A stretch of DNA of 35,661 nucleotides from an uncultured Pelagibacteraceae bacterium (GTDB taxonomy: Bacteria > Pseudomonadota > Alphaproteobacteria > Pelagibacterales > Pelagibacteraceae): assembly GCA_902594865.1 (NCBI GenBank), contig CACJNV010000014.1:1-35661 (forward strand), in the 5' to 3' direction. The notes below the pieces were generated by a model that saw only the letters and a list, made by a program, of their open reading frames with translations, made no database searches and was not told the origin of the DNA. Position 1 is the first letter of the stretch. Each line of letters starts with the position of its first letter. The translations under genes were made by a program, and so were the position numbers. Shown one piece after another: positions 1 through 6,948 of the stretch.

Positions 1-129
1 TATATGTGGTGGTATTATAAAGATTATAAAAAAAATCCATCGACTCCAATAAACAATTTTATTAAAGATAATATTTTAAATATTTCAAAATTAACTGTTT
101 GGCACCAAGTAATAATACAAAAAACTTAA
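1..129 (+). CDS. 3' end of an unidentified gene (partial)
   Basis: An open frame enters from the left edge and runs 42 codons to a TAA at 127-129. The fragment is rich in aromatic and lysine residues (it begins YMWWYYKDYKK and ends WHQVIIQKT) and has no motif I recognise. Its stop abuts the stop of the convergent recombinase gene with no base between them, a spacing seen elsewhere in this window and the main reason to think it is real. Because the start is outside the window, family and length cannot be judged; a chance frame of this length is possible in such A+T-rich DNA. Confidence 0.35.
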   Translation, partial: YMWWYYKDYKKNPSTPINNFIKDNILNISKLTVWHQVIIQKT

Positions 130-1083
130 TTATAATTTTACTTTATTTAAAGCATTATTTTTGAATAGATTTGCTTCTTTTATATACCTTCTTACCATTT
201 GAGTTGTTTTGTGACCTGTCATAGCCATTATACTTCTTTCATCTGCACCAGATTCAGCTGCTACTGTCGCAAAACCCGATCTTAAACTATGACCTGCAAA
301 ATTTTTATTTTCTATTCCTGCTAAATTTAAATACTCTTTCATTAACAAAACTACAGATTGGTCAGATAATCTTGTATCTGTTAAAGCCGATCCTTTTGAA
401 AATCTTCTAAAGATAGGCCCAGATTTTATTTTAGAAATATCTAGCCATTTTTTTAGGTTAACTATGGGACAATATATTTCATTGGAAAAGTAGGGTATTC
501 CTTTTATCATTCCCTCACCAAGCTGATCTGTTTTTGATCTTTTTATACTAATTTTAAGACCTTCAGGAACAAATTCTAAATCCTCATAATCAATTGAAAT
601 AAGCTCAGTTCTTCTGAAGCCACCACTAAAGCCAATTAAGATTATAGATTTGTCTCTTAATTTCTTAATTTCTTCAACTTTTTTCTCATTTATTGCATTA
701 ATTACTAATTTTAAATGATTGATTAATATAGGTTTTTTTCCTTTTTGAAAACTTCCTTTAACTCTTCTTATTCCCATTAAATTTTCAACAATGATTGGAT
801 GTTTTGTATCTAAATAATGGCCTTTTAATTTATGCACCATACTAATAGATACTAATCTTCTTCTTAGTGTGCTTATTTTTGAATTTTTAGAAAGATGGGT
901 TAGGTATAATGAGACAATTTTAGGTTCTGTTGGCAAAGATTTCAAACCATGTTTTGCGCAAAAAGCTCCAAAATCTTTAAAGTCAGATTTATAAGCTCTT
1001 AAAGTATTATTTGCCTTAGAGCTTTTGAGGTTATTTAAGGTTGCCTCATGTAATGATTTTAAGTCTGTTGTTAGCACATTCAT
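130..1083 (-). CDS. Tyrosine recombinase / phage-type integrase
   Basis: A 317-residue site-specific recombinase of the lambda-integrase/Xer superfamily, which cuts and rejoins DNA through a 3'-phosphotyrosine. Residues about 10-100 look like the N-terminal SAM-like core-binding domain (NTLRAYKSDFKDF). The catalytic domain spans about 115-310 and shows the whole active site: R157 in GGFRRTEL, K184 in RSKTD, H265 and R268 in HSLRSG, H291 in GHK and nucleophile Y300. Nothing is truncated. It has no obvious phage or plasmid neighbours, and no tRNA lies next to it. A near-perfect inverted repeat (1087-1121) starts three bases before its ATG. It could be an Xer-like resolvase or the integrase of a decayed element; the element boundaries are not visible here. 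Confidence 0.93.
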   Translation of the reverse strand: MNVLTTDLKSLHEATLNNLKSSKANNTLRAYKSDFKDFGAFCAKHGLKSLPTEPKIVSLYLTHLSKNSKISTLRRRLVSISMVHKLKGHYLDTKHPIIVENLMGIRRVKGSFQKGKKPILINHLKLVINAINEKKVEEIKKLRDKSIILIGFSGGFRRTELISIDYEDLEFVPEGLKISIKRSKTDQLGEGMIKGIPYFSNEIYCPIVNLKKWLDISKIKSGPIFRRFSKGSALTDTRLSDQSVVLLMKEYLNLAGIENKNFAGHSLRSGFATVAAESGADERSIMAMTGHKTTQMVRRYIKEANLFKNNALNKVKL

Positions 1084-1086
1084 ATA

Positions 1087-1121
1087 ATTACTATTGATAA
1101 CAATTAATTATCATTAGTAAT
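1087..1121. repeat. 14-7-14 inverted repeat upstream of the recombinase start
   Basis: The left arm ATTACTATTGATAA (1087-1100) and the reverse complement of the right arm TTATCATTAGTAAT (1108-1121) match at 13 of 14 positions, separated by the 7-base spacer CAATTAA. The repeat lies three bases upstream of the recombinase start codon (1081-1083). Two inverted arms around a 6-8 bp spacer is the architecture of core sites used by tyrosine recombinases (loxP, FRT, dif, phage cores). Alternatives are an autoregulatory operator or an mRNA hairpin over the start region. The repeat is directly visible; its function is inferred. Confidence 0.7.
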
Positions 1122-1138
1122 ATATCAAGAGTTTTCTA

Positions 1139-1219
1139 ATGTCAAATAAAATAATTAGTCATTTTTTAGGGACAATTAATGATATTGCGAGCTCAATAAT
1201 GATGAAATATAACTTATAG
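1139..1219 (+). CDS. Possible 26-codon leader ORF
   Basis: An ATG at 1139 opens 26 codons (MSNKIISHFLG... ending MMKYNL) and stops with TAG at 1217-1219, immediately followed by the ATG at 1220 of the next small ORF. I recognise no family. The exact stop-start abutment suggests translational coupling, but an ORF this short occurs easily by chance and no clear Shine-Dalgarno sequence precedes it. Confidence 0.25.
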   Translation: MSNKIISHFLGTINDIASSIMMKYNL

Positions 1220-1390
1220 ATGGGCATAGACGGAGTAATTGAACCGATATATTTCTTAATAACATCTTTTGGTTTTGCAATATTAAGCTTTATTAATTAT
1301 AGAAAATCTGGAAAAACTCTTGAAACTATTTATCTTTCAATTTTAACTGTTTTCTTTATAGTTTGTTTCATTATTTTAAATTTTTATTGA
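1220..1390 (+). CDS. Small two-helix membrane protein (hypothetical)
   Basis: A 56-residue ORF beginning MGIDGVIEPIYFL and ending FIILNFY. It has two hydrophobic stretches, about residues 9-26 and 38-56, separated by a short polar and basic turn (NYRKSGKT), so a hairpin in the inner membrane is the likely topology. Its TGA (1388-1390) shares an A with the ATG of the downstream DNA methyltransferase gene (TGATG), a classic coupling arrangement that supports it being translated. I do not recognise the family; a link to alkylation repair would be a guess from position only. Confidence 0.5.
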   Translation: MGIDGVIEPIYFLITSFGFAILSFINYRKSGKTLETIYLSILTVFFIVCFIILNFY

Positions 1391-1659
1391 TGAAAGGTAC
1401 TAAATTTCAATTAAAAGTCTGGAATTACCTTAAAACTATCCCAAAAGGCTCCGTTAAAACCTATAAACAGGTAGCAATAGCTATAAAAAGCCCTAAATCA
1501 GTGCGTGCTGTAGCTAATGCATGTGGAAAAAACCCATATGCCCCCAAAATACCCTGTCATAGAGTAATTCGGTCCGATGGAGGCCTTGGTGGATACTCAG
1601 GGAGAGGTGGAATTAAGACAAAACTGCGTTTATTGAGATCCGAAAAAGTTGATATTTAG
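1390..1659 (+). CDS. Minimal O6-methylguanine-DNA methyltransferase
   Basis: Methylated-DNA--protein-cysteine methyltransferase of the Ogt/MGMT C-terminal domain family: it moves the alkyl group from O6-alkylguanine to its own cysteine in a suicide reaction. From the ATG at 1390 it is 89 residues. It opens with the conserved GTKFQLKVW, has the helix-turn-helix SVRAVANACGKNP with its arginine finger, and the acceptor C56 in IPCHRV, followed by GGLGGYSG. Full-length Ogt proteins also have an N-terminal domain, absent here, so this is the short single-domain form, also called ATL-like when the Cys is missing; here the Cys is present. An in-frame start at 1363 would add nine hydrophobic residues, but 1390 fits the family and overlaps the upstream stop. 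Confidence 0.88.
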   Translation: MKGTKFQLKVWNYLKTIPKGSVKTYKQVAIAIKSPKSVRAVANACGKNPYAPKIPCHRVIRSDGGLGGYSGRGGIKTKLRLLRSEKVDI

Positions 1660-1662
1660 TGG

Positions 1663-1691
1663 CTTTTTTGGTCTATTTTATGGCCAAAAAG
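1663..1691. terminator. Weak hairpin after the methyltransferase gene
   Basis: CTTTTTTGGTC (1663-1673) can pair with GGCCAAAAAG (1682-1691) using one G-U pair and one bulged base, around an 8-base A/T loop, four bases after the methyltransferase stop. Stem position and composition suit a transcription end, but no T-run follows on either strand, so a standard intrinsic terminator is doubtful. Confidence 0.3.
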
Positions 1692-2173
1692 ACTAGTAAA
1701 ATCAACGTTTTTTTAATATTTAAGCTTATTTAAACATAAATAGTAATATTCACCCTTCAGTTGCACCATATATCGAGATATAACAAAATAAAGTACCTCT
1801 ATGGCCGTTTAAAACATATATTCTATAACTGCATTGCTCTACTTTTCAATGATACCAAGGCTTAATTTAGTATCAATTTTTATAAAATTTTTAAAAATTT
1901 TTGTTCCCCTACCCACTTATTAAAATAAGAATTTTGAATTTAGTGTTTAATTATCTTATAAAACCATTGGTATTAAACACTTTTAAGTATTATGGTTTAT
2001 TTTCTTTATTAATATTACTATTTATGTCTTTATCTATTTAAGATAATAGTAATTTATTTGATAATTTGTATTAATTTATCTATATTTTATATATTAAAAA
2101 ATATAATAATTACAATAGTTTAATTTATTATATTAATGTATTACATTATATATTAGTAACTATTTATTTACTA
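1692..2173. other. Gene-free A+T-rich gap with inverted repeats
   Basis: The largest stretch without a gene in the window (514 bases counted from the methyltransferase stop at 1659). I find no ORF of useful length, no tRNA and no recognisable RNA family. It contains a perfect 10-bp inverted repeat (1942-1951 with 1972-1981), a 7-bp one (AAACCAT 1961-1967 with ATGGTTT 1992-1998) that interleaves with it, a 9-bp one (ATTACTATT 2014-2022 with AATAGTAAT 2045-2053), and a 15-base palindrome centred on 2141. The hexamer TTACTA or its complement recurs six times. It may be a decayed gene, an element boundary or an unknown RNA. Confidence 0.6.
1942..1981. repeat. 10-bp perfect inverted repeat, 20-base loop
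   Basis: AGTGTTTAAT at 1942-1951 is the exact reverse complement of ATTAAACACT at 1972-1981. The loop carries AAACCAT (1961-1967), which can pair with ATGGTTT (1992-1998), so the two helices interleave in a pseudoknot-like way. No T-run follows on the plus strand apart from TTTT at 1981-1984. This could be a structured RNA or chance pairing in A+T-rich DNA. Confidence 0.45.
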
Positions 2174-3025
2174 TTAATTAGAACGATTAAGCAAATATTC
2201 TCTTCTAGAAATATATAGACCACTGAGAACAATGATAAATAAACCTAAATAAGTCCAGCTATCTGGCAATTCATGAAAGAAATAATAACTAATTAGTATA
2301 TTGGTAATTATCTCTGTATAGCCCAAAGGAGCTAATTTAGAAGCATCAGCGTATTTGAGTGATAATATGAGAAAAAGATGCGCTACAGAGGCTATAAGGC
2401 CGATTAAAGCCATTAAAATCCACTGATTTGACGTAGGATTAACCCAAACTGAGGGCATAAATAGGCTAATTATAATGGTTCCTATTAAACCTGATAGTAA
2501 AAGGGTTAAAAGAGGATTGTCAGAGGTACTGAGCTTTCTCGTGATAATAAGATAAAACCCATAGCAAATTCCATTACCTAAAGCAGCCATAGTAGCTAAA
2601 TTAAGTTCTATAAAGCCAGGTCTGATTACAATTAAAGTTCCAATAAATCCTAATGATACAGCAGTCCACCTCTTCACCCCTACTTTCTCATTTAAAAAAA
2701 ATGGAGATAAGGCTGTAACACAAATTGGAGCAACAAAAGCTAAGGTTAAGGCTTTAGGAAGTGAAATTTCCGATATTGCATAAAAGAATAAATAAGTAGA
2801 AAAAACAAAAATTAATCCTCTAATTAATTGGAGGGCTGGTTTTTTTGTCCAAACTAATGAATGCCTATAAAAGATAAGCATTAGGGATAATGTAAAGACT
2901 ACAGTAAAAAAATATCTTGCCCACGTTATCTGCAAAACATCCATAGATGAGCTTAAATATTTAGCAAAAGCATCCATTACAGGAACAATCATCCAAGCAG
3001 ATGCATTTAAAATTATAGCCTTCAT
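2174..3025 (-). CDS. DMT-superfamily (EamA-type) transporter
   Basis: A 283-residue inner-membrane protein made almost entirely of hydrophobic helices, matching the usual ten-helix EamA fold built from two tandem five-helix repeats (about residues 1-135 and 140-280). Visible landmarks are the early WARYFF segment, PICVTALSPFFLNEKVG with the ERVG-like loop that closes repeat 1, and the matching YTEIITNILISYYFFHELPDSWTY in repeat 2. EamA carriers export amino acids, metabolites or drugs; the substrate cannot be read from sequence. It is the last gene of a run that includes homoserine dehydrogenase and another carrier, so export of threonine or homoserine (compare RhtA) is possible but only inferred. 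It starts 16 bases after the AEC gene. Confidence 0.88.
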   Translation of the reverse strand: MKAIILNASAWMIVPVMDAFAKYLSSSMDVLQITWARYFFTVVFTLSLMLIFYRHSLVWTKKPALQLIRGLIFVFSTYLFFYAISEISLPKALTLAFVAPICVTALSPFFLNEKVGVKRWTAVSLGFIGTLIVIRPGFIELNLATMAALGNGICYGFYLIITRKLSTSDNPLLTLLLSGLIGTIIISLFMPSVWVNPTSNQWILMALIGLIASVAHLFLILSLKYADASKLAPLGYTEIITNILISYYFFHELPDSWTYLGLFIIVLSGLYISRREYLLNRSN

Positions 3026-3041
3026 AAAAGAAGGATATCTC

Positions 3042-3941
3042 TTAATAGAAGTATTTTAAAGCAAAGAATAATGTAATAGGAATAGTGAATAAGGACATGA
3101 GTGTAGATACTACAATTGTGCTAGATATATTATCTACAATTTCTTTAGGAGAATACATGTGCGCAATCAAATAACACAAAATTGCACTAGGCATACAAGA
3201 CTGAATTAACAGAACACCGGCTGGTATACCAGATAAATTAAAAAATTTTATAACAGCAAATCCTATAATAGGACCTAATATTACTCTTCCAAAAGAAGTT
3301 ATTAATGCATCTTTAAAAGAAAATACTTTCATTTGTGTAAGAGCAACACCTAGCGACATAAGGATCATTACAATCATTCCATAAGCTAAAAGCATTACAG
3401 TATTTAATACAAATTGAGGAAATGGAATTTCAAAATACAAAAAGAGTACTGTTATTAAAATTGCGTAAAATGATGGACTTTTTAATATTGTTTTAAAATC
3501 AAAGGCTCTTTTTGCTAAAAAAATATTTAAAGTAAAGTGGAGTAAAACAATAAGAGATGAAATTGCAGCTGCTATACCCATTCCTAATTCACCATAGGCA
3601 AATAAACAAATCGGAATACCCATATTTCCAGTATTCGGCAAGATAAAAGTTGGTAATTCACGAATATAATCTTTCTTCATAAGAACAAGAAAAATCAAAC
3701 CTACAATCCCAAATAATGTTAATAAGATAATTGCGTAACCAAAATATTCACTAAATAACTCAAAAGTTACTCCACCAGCAGTAATAGCAAAAATAACGAG
3801 AGCTGGAGTTCCAAAATTACCAGCGTATGTAGTTATAAATGATGTATCAAAATCGGGATTTTTTTTACCCAAATGATATCCAAGACCTACTATTAGGAAT
3901 ACTGGAAATAAAACTTCAAAAAGTTTTAAATAAATTTCCAT
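3042..3941 (-). CDS. AEC-family (auxin efflux carrier-like) transporter
   Basis: A 299-residue membrane protein of the Auxin Efflux Carrier family (Mem_trans), bacterial members of which move malate, malonate or other organic acids. It opens with a hydrophobic FPVFLIVGLGYHLGK, has the conserved FGTPALVIFAI near residue 45 and FILPNTGNMGIPICLFAYG near residue 105, where the Asn-containing unwound helix of the family lies, and a second-half repeat with SCMPSAILCYLIAHMY. Its ATG shares one base with the homoserine dehydrogenase stop (TAATG), so the two are almost certainly cotranslated. The substrate is unknown; cotranscription with hom hints at an amino-acid or related acid. Confidence 0.88.
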   Translation of the reverse strand: MEIYLKLFEVLFPVFLIVGLGYHLGKKNPDFDTSFITTYAGNFGTPALVIFAITAGGVTFELFSEYFGYAIILLTLFGIVGLIFLVLMKKDYIRELPTFILPNTGNMGIPICLFAYGELGMGIAAAISSLIVLLHFTLNIFLAKRAFDFKTILKSPSFYAILITVLFLYFEIPFPQFVLNTVMLLAYGMIVMILMSLGVALTQMKVFSFKDALITSFGRVILGPIIGFAVIKFFNLSGIPAGVLLIQSCMPSAILCYLIAHMYSPKEIVDNISSTIVVSTLMSLFTIPITLFFALKYFY

Positions 3942-5233
3942 TAACCAAGCAATCTAATTAATGTTGGTGTTTTTAAAATATTTTTATTTTTTTTGAAAAT
4001 AGACAAGCAATTATGAATATTAGTTTCAGATGTTTTATGAGTTATAATAACTATTGTTGCCTTATTGTTTTTCTTATCAGGTGTCTGGATTAACCTTTTA
4101 ACTGAAATTTTGTATTTAGCTAAACGGTTAGTTATTTCGGATAATACACCGGGCTTATCTTTTACTTCAAATCTTAAATATAATGAATTTACATAATTAT
4201 TTACATTATATGGCTTTAAAGATTTGAGCTTAGAAACACTAACACCGAAAGGTTTTTTTATATTTCCACGCAAAATTGATAATAAATCAGAAAGTAATGA
4301 TGAAGAAGTAGGGCCTGGTCCAGCTCCCTCCCCTTGCAATACACTTTCTCCAACAGGTTTACCTTGCAGAATTACTGCATTCATTACACCGTTAACATTA
4401 CCAATATAAGATTTTTTACTAACCAAACATGGATGAACAGTTTCAAAAAGATGATTATTCTTTAACTCAGAAATTCCCAGTAGCTTTATTCTTAAATCTA
4501 ATTGATTTGCAATTTTAATATCTTTTAATTCAATTTTTTCTATTCCTTCCATTAAACATTTATGTTTTGAAATTTTACTATTAAAGGCTAAAGCAGACAA
4601 AATTCTTACTTTTGCAAAAGCGTCAAAACCATTTAAGTCTAATTTAGGATTACCAGGTTCAGCATAACCAAGTATCTGTGCTTTTTTTAAAACGTCAGCA
4701 AAATTTTCATTTGAATTTTCCATTTCAGATAAAATATAATTTGAGGTACCGTTCAGAATTCCATAAACTTTTGATATTTTATTTGTTGCCAATCCTTCTT
4801 TAATAGATCTTAATATGGGGATACCTCCAGCAACTGATGCTTCAAATTCCAAATTAACTTTATTTTTTTCTGCAAGTTTTGCTAACTCATTACCATGTTT
4901 TGATATTAAAGCTTTATTAGGTGTAATAACATGGATTTTACTTTTTAAAGCAGTTTCTACAACTTTTTTAGAAACTCCATCTGATAAACCTATAGCTTCA
5001 AACAATATATCGATGTTATTTTTTTTAAAAATTTCTAAAGGATTTTTGTAAAATATTTTTTTATTAACTTTAAATTTTCTTTTTTTATTAATACTTCTTG
5101 CAGATACAGCCACTACATTTATTTTCTTACCTGTTTTAAGCTGAATATCTTTCTTTTTTGTATTTAGTTCGTTTAGCAAATAATTGCCAACCTGACCAAG
5201 TCCTACTACTGCAATATTAATTAATCTACTCAT
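3941..5233 (-). CDS. hom: Homoserine dehydrogenase
   Basis: Reduces aspartate semialdehyde to homoserine with NAD(P)H, the branch point to threonine and methionine. The 430 residues show the Rossmann nucleotide motif GLGQVGNYLL at residues 11-20, the catalytic homoserine dehydrogenase domain with GILNGTSNYILSEM and the signature GYAEPGNPKLDLNGFDAFAK near residue 190-215, and a C-terminal ACT domain from about residue 345 (YLRFEVKDKPGVLSEIT), the usual site of threonine feedback in this monofunctional form. There is no aspartate kinase domain. It overlaps the upstream lipoprotein gene by four bases (ATGA type) and the downstream carrier by one. Confidence 0.96.
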   Translation of the reverse strand: MSRLINIAVVGLGQVGNYLLNELNTKKKDIQLKTGKKINVVAVSARSINKKRKFKVNKKIFYKNPLEIFKKNNIDILFEAIGLSDGVSKKVVETALKSKIHVITPNKALISKHGNELAKLAEKNKVNLEFEASVAGGIPILRSIKEGLATNKISKVYGILNGTSNYILSEMENSNENFADVLKKAQILGYAEPGNPKLDLNGFDAFAKVRILSALAFNSKISKHKCLMEGIEKIELKDIKIANQLDLRIKLLGISELKNNHLFETVHPCLVSKKSYIGNVNGVMNAVILQGKPVGESVLQGEGAGPGPTSSSLLSDLLSILRGNIKKPFGVSVSKLKSLKPYNVNNYVNSLYLRFEVKDKPGVLSEITNRLAKYKISVKRLIQTPDKKNNKATIVIITHKTSETNIHNCLSIFKKNKNILKTPTLIRLLG

Positions 5234-5457
5234 TTACTTATATCTGGATATTTACTTTTTTTTGTATAGTCATCTATATAAATCTCATATTCCTCTAATG
5301 TCATTGACGTTATATCGTCTGCCTTTTTTAATATTTGATTTAATTTTTTTTGATTATTTTTATTTTCAATAGAATTTTCTGTCCAATATTGAGAATCTTT
5401 ATTTAAAGAACAATTGGCTAATATGAATGAAAAAAAAATTATTATGAATTTTCTCAT
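5230..5457 (-). CDS. Small predicted lipoprotein
   Basis: A 75-residue protein with a short lipoprotein signal: two basic residues, a hydrophobic run IIIFFSFI and the lipobox LANC with the acylated Cys at residue 16. The mature part is about 60 hydrophilic, Asn/Lys-rich residues with no recognised domain. It overlaps both neighbours by four bases (argC upstream, hom downstream), so it is translated as part of the operon. Function unknown; in location it would sit in the periplasm anchored to a membrane. The position between two biosynthetic genes does not by itself suggest a role. Confidence 0.8.
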   Translation of the reverse strand: MRKFIIIFFSFILANCSLNKDSQYWTENSIENKNNQKKLNQILKKADDITSMTLEEYEIYIDDYTKKSKYPDISK

Positions 5458-6476
5458 TTTAATCCAGTCTTTTCCGGAAAATCAAATTTATTATTTAAAT
5501 TTTGTACAGCTTGACCTGCCCCACCCTTAATTAAATTATCAATAGCAGATAGAATGATTATTTTATTACTATATTTAGATTTGCAAACTGAAATATAACA
5601 ATTGTTAGTATTTATTACGTCATTGGTGCTTAACAATGTGTCAGACTTAAATATTTTTACAAAACTTTCATTTTTATAAAAACTAATTAATGTTTTTAAT
5701 ACTTTTGTTTGTGAAATATTATTTTCTAAATCAACATATATAGTGCTCAGAATACCTCTAAACATTGGTGATAAGTGAGGAGTAAAACTAAATTGAAATT
5801 TTTTCTTAGTAAATTTTCTTAACATTTGATCTATTTCAGAATTATGACGATGAAAGCCGACTCCATAAGCACTCAGAGACTGATATAGATTTTTATCTTT
5901 ATATTTTTTGTGAACTCCTCTACCAGCACCTGAATATCCGGATTTTGAATCAATTATAATATTATTAAGTTTAATTAAATTTTTCTTAAATAAAGGAAAT
6001 AGAGGAAGCAATATTGATGTTGGATAACATCCTGGACATGAAATAATATTATATTTTTTAATCTCTTTTCTATTAATTTCAGGAAGTAAATAAATACTTT
6101 TTTTTATTAAATTAGTTGCTCGATGTTTTTGTTTATACCATTTTAAATAATCAGAAGCTTTTTCTAATCTAAAATCTGCAGCAAGATCGATTAGAGTATG
6201 ATTTTTGCTTAAATGTTTAGATATATCTTGCGCTTCTCCATTTGGAAGTGCTGTAAAAATAACATGAACGTCTTTTAATAATTTTTTATTAAATTTTAAA
6301 ATTTTTGGTAATTTATATTTAGATAAAGATTTATCGTAAAATTTGACGTGTTTACCCACAGAGGAGTTTCCACAAAGGTATTTAATATTAATATATTTGT
6401 GTTTAACTAATAATTTAATTAATTGAACACCAATATATCCAGTTGATCCAGCAACTAATGCGTTAAGCTTAGGCAT
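5454..6476 (-). CDS. argC: N-acetyl-gamma-glutamyl-phosphate reductase
   Basis: Third step of arginine biosynthesis: NADPH-dependent reduction of N-acetylglutamyl phosphate to the semialdehyde. The 340 residues match the family's long form. The dinucleotide motif GSTGYIGVQLI lies at 10-20, the ADFRL segment at 100-104, and catalytic C150 in SCPGCYPTS; GYSGAGRG follows near residue 180 and the active-site His region (GVGFHRHNSEI) near 207-217. It starts 33 bases after rpsI and shares four bases with the lipoprotein gene. No other arg gene is in the window. Confidence 0.96.
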   Translation of the reverse strand: MPKLNALVAGSTGYIGVQLIKLLVKHKYINIKYLCGNSSVGKHVKFYDKSLSKYKLPKILKFNKKLLKDVHVIFTALPNGEAQDISKHLSKNHTLIDLAADFRLEKASDYLKWYKQKHRATNLIKKSIYLLPEINRKEIKKYNIISCPGCYPTSILLPLFPLFKKNLIKLNNIIIDSKSGYSGAGRGVHKKYKDKNLYQSLSAYGVGFHRHNSEIDQMLRKFTKKKFQFSFTPHLSPMFRGILSTIYVDLENNISQTKVLKTLISFYKNESFVKIFKSDTLLSTNDVINTNNCYISVCKSKYSNKIIILSAIDNLIKGGAGQAVQNLNNKFDFPEKTGLK

Positions 6477-6509
6477 TTTTTATTATAACAGTTAAAAATT
6501 AAAAAAAAA

Positions 6510-6947
6510 TTATCTTTTAGAGAATTGGAAGCTTCTTCTAGCTTTTCTTCTACCAGGTTTTTTTCTTTCAACAGCTCTTGAGTCTCTGGTAGTAAGTTTC
6601 TCTGTTTTTAAGGTGGCTTTTAGATTTTCATCAAATAATACTAAAGCTTTTGAAATACCGTGAACCATAGCTCCTGCTTGGCCTGTAGGCCCTCCTCCTT
6701 TTACACTACATCTTACATCATAATCAGTAGCCTGATTAATTATCTCAAAGGGTCTTGTAATTTGCATTTTATGAGTTTCGTCAGCAAAATAATCACTAAA
6801 TAATTTACCATTTACATAAATTTTACCAGAACCTTTTTTTAGCCAAACTTTAGCTATTGATGTTTTTCTTCTTCCTGTAGCATATTTGCTATCTTTAAAA
6901 TCTAATTTTAATTTAGGAGATTTTGATGCTGATTGAGTATTTTCCAT
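6510..6947 (-). CDS. rpsI: 30S ribosomal protein S9
   Basis: Small-subunit protein whose C-terminal tail reaches the P-site tRNA. At 145 residues it is the usual size with a short N-terminal extension (about 15 residues, rich in Ser and Lys). Seen are YATGRRKTSIAKVWL at about 22-36, the central GGGPTGQAGAMVHGISKAL and the conserved basic terminus ending SFQFSKR. It follows rplM by one base, the near-universal L13-S9 pair. Confidence 0.98.
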   Translation of the reverse strand: MENTQSASKSPKLKLDFKDSKYATGRRKTSIAKVWLKKGSGKIYVNGKLFSDYFADETHKMQITRPFEIINQATDYDVRCSVKGGGPTGQAGAMVHGISKALVLFDENLKATLKTEKLTTRDSRAVERKKPGRRKARRSFQFSKR

Positions 6948-6948
6948 C

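Noticed and set aside
1-2173. Prophage or genomic island at the left end
   Set aside because: A recombinase alone, without structural phage genes, a tRNA target, direct repeats or a change in base use, does not support a defined element inside this window.
4224-5051. Plus-strand ORFs of 61 and 78 codons opposite hom
   Set aside because: They lie fully inside the confident homoserine dehydrogenase gene on the other strand, with no domain or start signal.
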